A DNA stretch of 22,206 nt from Chrysiogenia bacterium (GTDB lineage: Bacteria; JAGRBM01). Numbering within the stretch: the first letter of the stretch is position 1; every line of letters begins with the position of its first letter. The translations under genes and the position numbers were made by a program. This document shows, in pieces, positions 7,350-18,060 of the stretch. The stretch lies in NCBI GenBank assembly GCA_020434085.1, contig JAGRBM010000202.1, forward strand, positions 1 to 22,206. The letters run 5' to 3'. The notes below the pieces were generated by a model. That model had not been told where the DNA came from. It saw only the letters and a program-made list of their open reading frames with translations, and searched no databases.

Positions 7350-8570
7350 TTAGTGCGCTGCCCACTGGATGGACTTGAGGTCCACACCTTCCTGGGCCAT
7401 TTCCCAAAGGGGTGAGAGATCGCGAAGGCGGTTGACCACCTTTACGACGACGTCACCCACATACTGGATGTCTTCTTTGGTCGTGAAACGTCCGGCGCCG
7501 AAGCGGATGGACGTGTGAGCCATTTCTTCCTCCACGCCAATGGCGCGAAGCACGTGCGAGGGCTCAAGCGAGGCCGAGGTGCAGGCCGAACCCGACGAGA
7601 CGGCAATGCCCTTGAGCCCCATGATGAGAGACTCACCCTCAACATACGCGAAGGACACGTTGAGGTTGCCCGCCAGGCGCTGCGTGGGATGACCGTTGAG
7701 GTGGATCTCCGGAAGTTCCTTCTGGAGACGCTCCCAGAACCCGTGCATCAGCGTGCGCACGCGCTCTTCTTCGTCAACCATCACCCGGCCGGCTTTTTCT
7801 GCCGCCGCTCCGAGGCCCACGATGCCCGGCACATTGAGTGTGCCCGAACGCATGCCGCGTTCGTGGCCGCCGCCGTGGATGACCGGCGCAACGCGAACGC
7901 GCGGGCCCTTGCGCCGCACGTAGAGGGCGCCGATGCCTTTGGGGCCGTAGATCTTGTGACCGGAGATGCTCATCAGATCGATGCCCATCTCGCCCACGTC
8001 CATGGGAATCTTCCCGAAGGTCTGCGCGGCGTCGGAATGGAAGATGACTCCCTTGTTCTTGCAGATCGCGCCGATTTCCTTGAGCGGCGCGATGGTGCCG
8101 ATCTCGTTGTTGGCCGCCATGATGGAGACGAGAACCGTGTCCTCGCGAATGGCATCCGTGAGTGCATTCAGATCCACGGTGCCGCTCTGGTCCACCGGCA
8201 GGTAGGTGACATCCCAGCCCTTCTTCTCCAGATACTTGCACGGGTCGAGAATCGCCTTGTGCTCGGTCTGGCAGGTGATGATGTGCTTGCCCTTTTTCTC
8301 ATACATCTCGGCGATGCCGAGGATCGCCATGTTGTCGGACTCGGTGGCACCGCTTGTGAAGATGATTTCCTTCGAAGAACAGCCGATCAGCTTTGCTACC
8401 TGCTCGCGGCCCAGCTCGACGGCCTCTTCGGCTTCCCAGCCAAAGGAATGGCTGCGGCTCGCAGCATTCCCGAACTTCTCCGTGAAGTAGGGATACATGA
8501 TGTCGAGGACTTCCGGGTCGACCGGGGTCGTCGCCTGGTAATCCATGTAGATCGGGAGTTTCACACTCAT
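7350..8570 (-). CDS. iscS: Cysteine desulphurase IscS
   Basis: This is a 406-residue PLP enzyme that takes sulphur from L-cysteine and passes it, as a persulphide, to IscU and other acceptors. The PLP lysine is K206 in SISGHK, the same number as in E. coli. His104 in QTEHKA stacks on PLP, and the active-site cysteine is C330 in SSGSACTS on the mobile loop. The start at 8568-8570 ([17 protein letters not shown]) matches the family and has AAGGAAG upstream. The frame is open further, to 8669, but that would overlap iscR. It lies 46 nt after iscR. The group I (IscS/NifS) loop length and the operon context support IscS over SufS. Confidence 0.97.
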   Translation of the reverse strand: MSVKLPIYMDYQATTPVDPEVLDIMYPYFTEKFGNAASRSHSFGWEAEEAVELGREQVAKLIGCSSKEIIFTSGATESDNMAILGIAEMYEKKGKHIITCQTEHKAILDPCKYLEKKGWDVTYLPVDQSGTVDLNALTDAIREDTVLVSIMAANNEIGTIAPLKEIGAICKNKGVIFHSDAAQTFGKIPMDVGEMGIDLMSISGHKIYGPKGIGALYVRRKGPRVRVAPVIHGGGHERGMRSGTLNVPGIVGLGAAAEKAGRVMVDEEERVRTLMHGFWERLQKELPEIHLNGHPTQRLAGNLNVSFAYVEGESLIMGLKGIAVSSGSACTSASLEPSHVLRAIGVEEEMAHTSIRFGAGRFTTKEDIQYVGDVVVKVVNRLRDLSPLWEMAQEGVDLKSIQWAAH

Positions 8571-8616
8571 GGTTGCTTTGCTTCCTTGCGTTCTTTCGAG
8601 TTGATCGCGGCGCGCG

Positions 8617-9093
8617 CTACTTCGCGGCCACGGCACGTTGTTCTTCTTCGAGGCGCTCGATCTGTGCAAGCTGCACCGGAGCGCCCGAGGTGCGGAACAG
8701 GTCGGCCAGCGTGGTCTCCTGCAGCACCCGCATGATCTTTCGGTTGAGTTCCTGCATGGGGGTCATGATGTTGCAGCCTGTCACGGCGCAGGGCTGGCCC
8801 TCATCCTCGCGGGCGCACTCGATCATGCCGAGCGGCCCTTCGAGCGTCTCCAGGAAGTTGAACAGGGTAACCTCGTCTGGCTTTCGCGAAATGCGGTAGC
8901 CACCGGCTACGCCCTGGACCGAGTCAATGAGCTTGTGCTTCTTGAGCTTCTGCAGGATCTTCGAGACCAGCTCGTAGGAGATGCCGTACTGATCGGCAAT
9001 CTCCCGGGCACTGGAGACCTCGGACTCGCCCTTGTGCGCCATGTGACGCAACGCGATAAGTCCGTAGTCCGTTTTTCTCGAAAACTTGAGCAC
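8617..9093 (-). CDS. iscR: Rrf2-family Fe-S cluster regulator IscR
   Basis: This is a 158-residue winged-helix repressor. The N-terminus is [18 protein letters not shown] and the recognition helix region is [13 protein letters not shown] (38-50), with the wing motif GGYRISR (64-70). Three cysteines (C93, C102, C107) are placed to bind a [2Fe-2S] cluster. IscR with its cluster represses the isc operon, so supply is matched to need. The spacing C-x8-C-x4-C is wider than the C-x5-C-x5-C of E. coli. The GTG at 9091-9093 is chosen because AGGAG lies nine bases ahead and it matches the family start. An open extension to 9249 would read through the promoter and leader. Confidence 0.94.
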   Translation of the reverse strand: MLKFSRKTDYGLIALRHMAHKGESEVSSAREIADQYGISYELVSKILQKLKKHKLIDSVQGVAGGYRISRKPDEVTLFNFLETLEGPLGMIECAREDEGQPCAVTGCNIMTPMQELNRKIMRVLQETTLADLFRTSGAPVQLAQIERLEEEQRAVAAK

Positions 9094-9120
9094 GCTGTGC
9101 TTCTCCTGCTCGCTCTGAAA

Positions 9121-9204
9121 CCGGCCCCTCAGGCCACCTGACCGGCCTTGCGGCCCTTCTGGTTCCCGGCTCGGATCAGGCATGCGCCTAATCCGACTTC
9201 CGGG
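9121..9204 (-). promoter_or_regulatory. Structured 5' leader of the isc operon mRNA
   Basis: The predicted leader from about 9214 to 9094 is about 120 nt. Hairpin 1 (9165-9204) has an 11-bp stem closing a GCAT loop (9171-9196) and a further CCCGG/CCGGG stem outside a small internal loop. One pair is G-U in the isc mRNA sense but a mismatch in the other, which suggests RNA function on this strand. Hairpin 2 (9121-9145) has TCAGG/CCTGA with an outer CCGG/CCGG. No U-tract follows either. Confidence 0.5.
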
Positions 9205-9220
9205 GTCCGGTTTCGGCTTC

Positions 9221-9249
9221 AATATGCACTTCAAGCCCTGCACTGTCAA
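9221..9249 (-). promoter_or_regulatory. Promoter of the isc operon
   Basis: On the minus strand a perfect TTGACA (9244-9249) is followed after 17 bases by CATATT (9221-9226, four of six). It is directly downstream of the IscR-like palindrome, as expected for an autoregulated iscR promoter. Transcription would start near 9214. Confidence 0.65.
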
Positions 9250-9254
9250 GATCG

Positions 9255-9267
9255 GACTAAAATAGTC
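9255..9267. promoter_or_regulatory. Candidate IscR operator (type 1-like)
   Basis: GACTAAAATAGTC is a perfect inverted repeat: GACTA, three As, then TAGTC. It matches every position of the core GACTRWWWYAGTC of the type 1 site bound by cluster-loaded IscR. The outer flanks match less well. It ends six bases upstream of the -35 box of the isc promoter. Confidence 0.68.
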
Positions 9268-9330
9268 GTATTAACGAAAGGGCACCGTGATTATTGGGAA
9301 TTTTGAGAATGACGCGCTGAGTCACGTAAA

Positions 9331-9347
9331 ATCGGACTTTTTTGTTC
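9331..9347. promoter_or_regulatory. Possible second, degenerate IscR-like half-site
   Basis: ATCGGACT at 9331-9338 repeats ATCGGACT at 9251-9258 exactly, 80 bp away and in the same orientation. The 13-mer beginning at 9335 matches 10 of 13 core IscR positions; the second half is degraded. Apart from this repeat and the tRNA-Leu promoter, I see nothing convincing in 9268-9481. Confidence 0.25.
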
Positions 9348-9388
9348 CTCGATTCGCGTCTCTGGCCTCCCCCAGCCCCTCGCCCGTC

Positions 9389-9418
9389 TTGCCCGTTGGG
9401 CTTTGGTGCTGCTACAAA
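9389..9418 (+). promoter_or_regulatory. Candidate promoter for tRNA-Leu and tig
   Basis: TTGCCC (9389-9394) and TACAAA (9413-9418) are 18 bases apart, each four of six to consensus. The start would be near 9425, leaving about 57 nt to remove before the tRNA. No terminator is visible between the tRNA and tig, so tig may be co-transcribed. Confidence 0.35.
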
Positions 9419-9481
9419 GACCGCCCCTTGAGCGCCTCCGGGCCTCGCGGGGGGCGCCCGAAGGGACCGCTGCAGAGCCGG

Positions 9482-9567
9482 GCGAGAGTGGTGAAATTGG
9501 TATACACGCCAGATTTAGGATCTGGTGCCCTTGTGGCTTGCGGGTTCAAGTCCCGCCTCTCGCACCA
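9482..9567 (+). tRNA. tRNA-Leu (anticodon UAG)
   Basis: This is an 86-nt class II tRNA with encoded CCA. The acceptor arms are GCGAGAG/CTCTCGC, with discriminator A and CCA at 9565-9567. The anticodon stem CCAGA/TCTGG encloses TTTAGGA, giving anticodon TAG (reads CUA and CUG). A variable arm (TGCCCTTGTGGCT) and T arm GCGGGTTCAAGTCCCGC follow. The long variable arm agrees with leucine. It sits 69 nt before tig, a frequent bacterial arrangement. Confidence 0.96.
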
Positions 9568-9636
9568 GAGCGGCACGCCCCGGCATCAGAGCGCAAATAG
9601 TCGCGGCACAATTCAAAATAAAGGTTGCATGAAACG

Positions 9637-10962
9637 ATGAAGGCAGAAGTTCAGGATCTGGGCAAACACGAGAAAAGCGTTCGGATCGAAATCCCGCAGG
9701 ACAAGGTCGACCACGAGATCGGTCACACGATCGCCGATCTGCAGAAGAGCGCGCGTATCAAGGGATTCCGCGCCGGCAAGGCTCCCCAGAGCGTCATCGT
9801 GAGCATGTACCGCGAGCACATCGACTCCCATGCACGCGAGCACCTCATCCGGGAGAGCCTGCCCGAAGTGCTCGAAGAGAACTCCATCGTTCCCGTCTCC
9901 GAACCAGTGATCGACGCCGATCCCGTCACCAAGGGCCAGCCCTGGGTCTATACGGCGCGTTTCGAAGTGCAGCCCGAAGTGAAGGCCGAGAAATACAAGG
10001 GCCTGGAAATCGTTAAGAAGGTTGCGAAGGTCGCCGACGAAACCATCGACAAGCGCATCGAGCAGATGCGCGAGGAAAATGCACAGTACCGCGGCCTTGG
10101 CGATGACCACGAAGCCGACCTTGGCGACACGCTTTTCTGTTCCTTCCACGGCACCATCGGCGACCAGGAAGTTCACTCCCAGGAAAACGAGGACGCCCGC
10201 ATCGAACTCGGACACGACGGCAACATCGAGGGTTTCGATGAGCGCCTCAAGGGCGTCAAAGCCGGTGAAGAGCGCCACATCGAGTATGACATGCCCGAAG
10301 AGACCAAGAACCCGGACCTCGCCGGCAAGCACGTTCATCTGCACGTCAACGTGAACTCCGTGCGCCGCAAGGAACTCCCGGCCGTGGACAACGACTTCGT
10401 GCTTGATCTGGGCATCGATGACGTTGAGAGCGTCGACGCGCTCAAGGCCCACATTCGTAAGCAATATGAAGAGCGCATCGAATCCGACGCCGCCGCGCGC
10501 CTTCGCGACGAGGCGGGCAAGGCACTGGCCGAAGCCAACGAGTTCGATATCCCCCCTTCGATGATCGACAACCAGACCCGCGCCATGCTGCGCCAGTGGC
10601 AGCAGCAGTTCCAGATGCAGGGCATCCCCTTCCAGATCAGCGGTCCCCAGGCCGATGAGATGCGCAAGGGAATGGAGGGCGACGCAAAGGTCGCCATCCA
10701 GCGCCACCTGCTCCTTGAGTCGGTCGCCAAGCAGGAGAACATCGACGTCTCCGACGAGGACGTCGAGGCCGAGATCCGCAAGGTTGCCGACGGTGCGGGA
10801 CAACCCTACGACAAGGTGCGCGAGATTTACGAGAAGCAGGGAATGCTCGAGGGGCTCAAGGGTCAGCTCGCGCAAGAGCGCGCGCTTGATTTCGTTATCG
10901 AGCATGCAAAGGTGAGTGAAGAAGAGCTCACCGAGGACTCGGGTGAAGAGGCGGCGGAGTAA
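9637..10962 (+). CDS. tig: Trigger factor
   Basis: This 441-residue ribosome-associated chaperone and peptidyl-prolyl isomerase acts on nascent chains. The ribosome-binding signature GFRAGKAP is at 43-50, within the N-terminal domain. A central FKBP-like domain (about 150-235, from LGDTLFCSFHGTIG to LHLHVNV-like strands) and an alpha-helical C-terminal arm domain (about 250-430) follow. The ATG at 9637 is chosen: AAAGG lies 12 nt upstream and the protein then begins MKAEVQDLGKHEKSVRIEIP, as in the family. A TTG at 9625 in the same frame is less likely. The C-terminus is acidic. The gene begins the tig-clpP-clpX-lon cluster, a common order. Confidence 0.95.
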   Translation: MKAEVQDLGKHEKSVRIEIPQDKVDHEIGHTIADLQKSARIKGFRAGKAPQSVIVSMYREHIDSHAREHLIRESLPEVLEENSIVPVSEPVIDADPVTKGQPWVYTARFEVQPEVKAEKYKGLEIVKKVAKVADETIDKRIEQMREENAQYRGLGDDHEADLGDTLFCSFHGTIGDQEVHSQENEDARIELGHDGNIEGFDERLKGVKAGEERHIEYDMPEETKNPDLAGKHVHLHVNVNSVRRKELPAVDNDFVLDLGIDDVESVDALKAHIRKQYEERIESDAAARLRDEAGKALAEANEFDIPPSMIDNQTRAMLRQWQQQFQMQGIPFQISGPQADEMRKGMEGDAKVAIQRHLLLESVAKQENIDVSDEDVEAEIRKVADGAGQPYDKVREIYEKQGMLEGLKGQLAQERALDFVIEHAKVSEEELTEDSGEEAAE

Positions 10963-11119
10963 TCTCCGGCGGGGCCGGGCCGCGCGCCCTGCCCCAACCT
11001 TGAAAAAATTTCGCCCTCACTGACGCACTGCGTAGTGCCATGGGACGCTCGGCGAGCCAAGCTACTTCCAAAGCGGTCGTTTCCTGCCCTGCAGGGGCCG
11101 CTGATCTGAAGGAGATGCC

Positions 11120-11746
11120 ATGAGCGTCATCCCCATTGTCATCGAACAATCAGCCCGCGGAGAGCGGTCTTTCGACATCTATTCGCGCCTGCTGCGCGAC
11201 CGGATCGTGTTTCTGGGTACCCAGATCGACGACCACGTCTCGAATCTGGTGACCGCCCAGCTCCTGTTTCTGGAGTCCGAGGACCCGGAAAAGGACATTT
11301 ACCTCTATATTAACAGCCCCGGTGGCTCGGTCTCGGCCGGGATGGCCATCTACGACACCATGCAGTTCGTGGCCCCCGATGTCTCGACCATCTGCATCGG
11401 GCAGGCCGCCTCCATGGGCGCCTTCCTGCTGACCGCGGGCGCGCCGGGCAAGCGCATGGCCCTCCCCCACTCGCGGGTGATGATCCATCAGCCGCTTGGC
11501 GGCTTCCAGGGCCAGGCAAGCGACATCTCCATCCATGCCAAGGAAATCCTGCGCATCCGCGAGGAACTCAACCGGATTCTCTCGGATCGCACCGGAAAGA
11601 GCATGGAGCAGATCGAAAAAGATACCGACCGTGACTATTTCCTGAGCGCAGAAGAAGCGGTCAGTTATGGTATCATCGACAAAGTCGTCAAGACGCGGCG
11701 GGCTGCCCTCGAAAGCACCTCGGCGCAGGCAAAGAAACCGGCCTAG
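11120..11746 (+). CDS. clpP: ATP-dependent Clp protease proteolytic subunit
   Basis: This is a 208-residue serine protease that forms tetradecamers and degrades substrates fed by ClpX. The triad is S98 in GQAASMGA, H123 in MIHQP and D172 in [19 protein letters not shown] (61-74) is the family strand next to the active site. A short N-terminal propeptide-like segment precedes [23 protein letters not shown] upstream gives a good ribosome binding site. The 157-bp gap after tig holds no gene; a TTGAAA at 11000 lacks a matching -10. It is followed 60 nt later by clpX, its unfoldase partner. Confidence 0.97.
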   Translation: MSVIPIVIEQSARGERSFDIYSRLLRDRIVFLGTQIDDHVSNLVTAQLLFLESEDPEKDIYLYINSPGGSVSAGMAIYDTMQFVAPDVSTICIGQAASMGAFLLTAGAPGKRMALPHSRVMIHQPLGGFQGQASDISIHAKEILRIREELNRILSDRTGKSMEQIEKDTDRDYFLSAEEAVSYGIIDKVVKTRRAALESTSAQAKKPA

Positions 11747-11806
11747 GAGCGGCAGACCGCGCCGGCATGAGGGTCCCGGCGCGCGGCACAACACCCGGAG
11801 GAAAGC

Positions 11807-13066
<1,260 letters not shown>

Positions 13067-13098
13067 AACCCGGCACTTTGGTCACTTGATTCAACCCC

Positions 13099-13134
13099 CG
13101 AAAGCCTCTCATACTCTTGTATGAGAGGCTTTCG
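13099..13134. terminator. Perfect 16-bp inverted repeat between clpX and lon
   Basis: CGAAAGCCTCTCATAC (13099-13114) and its exact complement GTATGAGAGGCTTTCG (13119-13134) flank the loop TCTT. After the stem comes CGCTTTTGAGG, only four Ts, so it is a weak fit for an intrinsic terminator of clpX. On the minus strand only a C-run follows. It may act as a terminator or attenuator before lon, or as a DNA-binding operator. Confidence 0.6.
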
Positions 13135-13221
13135 CGCTTTTGAGGGGTCTTCGCTTCCCGGCTCTGGGCGCGGCTTTCCGCCCCGCACGCCAGGCTGATG
13201 GCGCAACGGAAAGGCAACACC

Positions 13222-15663
<2,442 letters not shown>

Positions 15664-15678
15664 GCCGCACCGCGGCAG

Positions 15679-15714
15679 AAAAGGCCCGTTTGCCCGGCAA
15701 ACGGGCCTTTTTTG
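15679..15714 (+). terminator. Intrinsic terminator after lon
   Basis: AAGGCCCGTTTG pairs with CAAACGGGCCTT around a CCCGG loop (12 bp), followed by a T-run ending at 15713. The stem is extended by flanking A-T pairs. It isolates the tig-clp-lon cluster from the next gene. Confidence 0.93.
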
Positions 15715-15726
15715 TGCCTGCTCGCT

Positions 15727-15756
15727 TTGTCATGGGCGGCGATTCTTCCCTATACT
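15727..15756 (+). promoter_or_regulatory. Promoter of the receiver/J-domain gene
   Basis: TTGTCA (15727-15732) and TATACT (15751-15756) are 18 bases apart and each match five of six consensus positions, among the best promoters in the window. The start would be near 15763, giving a leader of about 34 nt. The preceding terminator means this gene should be transcribed on its own. Confidence 0.65.
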
Positions 15757-15796
15757 GCCTTTTGAATCACGCTGGGGACACAAGTGAACGAAGCAC

Positions 15797-17305
15797 ATGG
15801 GCGAGAAGACAGTACTCGTAGTTGAGGACGATCGCCTGACGCGTAACGCGATTGCGGAGGGTCTGCACGACCTTCCCTATCAGGTAATCTTTGCCTCCAA
15901 CGGCACGGAAGCTCTCGAATTTTTCGAGTCCGAGGGCCCCGATGCTGTGATCGTTGATGTACTCTTGCCCAAACTCAGTGGATTCGAAGTCTGCGAGCGG
16001 ATTCGCAAGACTCACCCGGATCTTCCAATCATCTTCATCAGCGCCGTCTACAAGTCACTGGCCGTCCAGAACGAAGCCAAATCCAAGTACGGCGCCAACG
16101 AATTCCTGACCAAACCGCTCAACATCAACCTGTTGCGCGAGAAGCTCGGAAAATACGTTGCACCCAACTCGGCCCCGCCCGTGGCAGAGCAGCCCGACGA
16201 GGAAACGGAGGTTTCCGAGCCAAACCGGGAAGTCGACGGGGATCTGGCCAAGGAAGCGCTTGCGGCAATTTTCTTCAAGATCTTCCGTTTCCAGGAAACC
16301 GGCACGCTGCACCTGCAGAAGGAAAAGGTTAAGAAGACCATCCTCTTCGAGCACGGCCATCCGGTGCAAACCCAGTCGAACCTGCTCATGGAGACGCTGA
16401 GCAGAATCCTGCTCTCGCGCGGCGCGCTCAATCAGCAACAGCTCGAGGACACGCGCCTCATCGCCAAGCAGCGCGGCAAGCTCCACGGCCAGGTGCTCAC
16501 TGACCTGGGCCTCATCACCCCAAAGGCGCTCGAAGACACGCTCGTGTTCCAGCACGAAGAACGGCTGCTCAACGCTTTCGCCTGGACAGAAGGGCATTTC
16601 GTTTTCGTTCGCGGCGCGACCCTGGACGACGAAGCCATTCGCCGCCAGGTCGATTTTCCCAGGGTCTTTATGCTGGGCGTGCTGGAGCGAATGCCCTTTG
16701 AAGCCATCCGTGACCGCATGGCACCGCTGGCCACCCACAAGGTCGGCTGGCAGCCTGAACCCCATGAGCCACTCGCGGCATTCGCACTCGAAACTGAGCA
16801 GCGCCAGATGCTCTCCCACATCGACGGGCAGAAGACACTCAAGGAGCTTCTGAAAGACTCCGCCCAGCCCGACCACCTCCTGCGCCTGATCTACGGCCTC
16901 GTCGTTGCGAGTTCCCTCGCTATCGCCGAGAAGCTCAGCGAACGCGAGCTGGAAGCCACCGCCGCAATCCGCGATGAGATCAGCCATGCCAGGGACGTCG
17001 AGAGCGCGCCGCAAATCGACGAGGAGTTCAGCCTCGTTGAACAGATCGCCAAGAAATACACCACGCTGCACACCGACAACTATTTCGAGATGCTCGAAGT
17101 CGGCGAGGATGCGAGCGAGAAAGAAATTCGTCAGTCCTACTTGCGTCTGTCAAAACTCTACCACCCCGAAAAAGTCGGTGCCGCTGTCGACAGCGAGTCT
17201 CGTGACATGGTCGAGGAAATCTACGTCAAGATCACCACAGCGTATGAAATTCTTTCCGACGAAGATGACCGTGAGGAATACCTCTCGGAACTCCATGCTT
17301 CCTGA
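15797..17305 (+). CDS. Response regulator receiver/DUF4388-like/J-domain fusion protein
   Basis: This is a 502-residue cytoplasmic protein with three parts. Residues 4-120 are a complete CheY-like receiver with acidic pair D11-D12, phospho-acceptor D54 in VIVDVLLPKLSG, S82 and K106 (LTKP). Residues about 147-275 resemble the DUF4388 (PATAN-type) family: a TGTLHL strand, a FEHGHPV turn, SRILLSRGALNQQQLED, LGLITPKALED and WTEGHFVFV. Residues about 275-400 are a helical linker. Residues about 427-497 form a J-domain, from NYFEMLEVGEDASEKEIRQSY to AYEILSDEDDREEYL, but the usual HPD is HPE (456-458). No DNA-binding output or membrane segment is seen. It has its own promoter. It may couple phosphorylation to protein assembly or Hsp70 contact. 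The start is the first ATG of the receiver; its ribosome binding site is weak. Confidence 0.85.
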   Translation: MGEKTVLVVEDDRLTRNAIAEGLHDLPYQVIFASNGTEALEFFESEGPDAVIVDVLLPKLSGFEVCERIRKTHPDLPIIFISAVYKSLAVQNEAKSKYGANEFLTKPLNINLLREKLGKYVAPNSAPPVAEQPDEETEVSEPNREVDGDLAKEALAAIFFKIFRFQETGTLHLQKEKVKKTILFEHGHPVQTQSNLLMETLSRILLSRGALNQQQLEDTRLIAKQRGKLHGQVLTDLGLITPKALEDTLVFQHEERLLNAFAWTEGHFVFVRGATLDDEAIRRQVDFPRVFMLGVLERMPFEAIRDRMAPLATHKVGWQPEPHEPLAAFALETEQRQMLSHIDGQKTLKELLKDSAQPDHLLRLIYGLVVASSLAIAEKLSERELEATAAIRDEISHARDVESAPQIDEEFSLVEQIAKKYTTLHTDNYFEMLEVGEDASEKEIRQSYLRLSKLYHPEKVGAAVDSESRDMVEEIYVKITTAYEILSDEDDREEYLSELHAS

Positions 17306-17371
17306 GCCCCTTTGATCCGCCCCCTGCCCGACTAGACTGCGGAGACTTCACGGCATACTGGAGCCGCTGCC

Positions 17372-18055
17372 ATGAGCACCGACATCAATCCCAATCTCAA
17401 AGTAGTCGTCGTCGATCTCGACAAGACCCTCGTGAAGGGCAGCCTGAACCTCATTCTGGCCAAGTCCGAGGCACGCGGAATGACGGCACTGAAGATGATC
17501 CCCAAGCTTGTAAAGCTCACGGTCTCCGCTCCGGGCAATCCCGATCTGGCCGGACAGATGATCGACGTGGGCAGCGGGCTGTTCGTTGGGAAGAGAGAGG
17601 ACGAATTTCTCGCCCGTCTGGAAAAGACCTACCGTGACATCAAACCACGTCTGTTCGCTCACATGCGAAAACGCATCATCGACCACAAGCAGGCAGGCGC
17701 GAAGATCTGGCTGGCCGGCCCGGCGCCGCAGCAACTTGTCGATATCTTTGCCAAAGACCTGGGCGCCGACCGTGCTTTCGGGGTTCGCATGGTCAAGGAC
17801 TCAAAAGGCCGGCTCACCGAGCAGGTCGAGGAGCCGCTCGTCTACCGCGAGGGCAAGCGCGACGCCGTACTGGCCGCGCTCAAGGACGAGGGCGTTGATC
17901 CAAAGGACGTGCGCTTCTACTCCGACAGCATCTCGGACGTGCCCCTCCTCGAAGCCGTGGGAGAGCCCGTGTGCACCAACCCCTCCGACGAGCTACGCGC
18001 CGAAGCGAAAAAACGCGGCTGGCCCATCGAGGAATACCACGAGACCATGGGCTGA
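17372..18055 (+). CDS. HAD-superfamily (SerB-like) phosphatase-like protein
   Basis: This 227-residue protein has the HAD fold of the phosphoserine phosphatase-like IB group. Motif I DLDKT (15-19) supplies the nucleophile D15 and acid D17. A helical cap follows (about 25-95). The motif III lysine is K162 in EGKRDAV, and motif IV SDSISD (184-189) gives the Mg2+ aspartates. Motif II, normally a Ser or Thr after a hydrophobic strand, reads KIWLAGPAP (111-119), with Gly, Pro and Ala where Ser/Thr is expected. The substrate cannot be told from the sequence. It begins 66 nt after the receiver/J gene with no terminator between, so co-transcription is possible. It ends 5 nt from the convergent GMC gene. 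Confidence 0.8.
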   Translation: MSTDINPNLKVVVVDLDKTLVKGSLNLILAKSEARGMTALKMIPKLVKLTVSAPGNPDLAGQMIDVGSGLFVGKREDEFLARLEKTYRDIKPRLFAHMRKRIIDHKQAGAKIWLAGPAPQQLVDIFAKDLGADRAFGVRMVKDSKGRLTEQVEEPLVYREGKRDAVLAALKDEGVDPKDVRFYSDSISDVPLLEAVGEPVCTNPSDELRAEAKKRGWPIEEYHETMG

Positions 18056-18060
18056 GTCCG

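Noticed and set aside
8571-8669. Extension of iscS to 8669
   Set aside because: It would overlap the end of iscR by more than 50 bp and lacks homology; AAGGAAG precedes the ATG at 8568-8570.
9094-9249. Extension of iscR upstream to 9249
   Set aside because: It would translate the promoter and structured leader; the Rrf2 family start matches the GTG at 9093 and has AGGAG ahead.
10999-11005. CTTGAAA resembling a heat-shock sigma factor -35 box before clpP
   Set aside because: No CCCAT-type -10 box at 13-17 bases, so the match is only half of a promoter and expected by chance.
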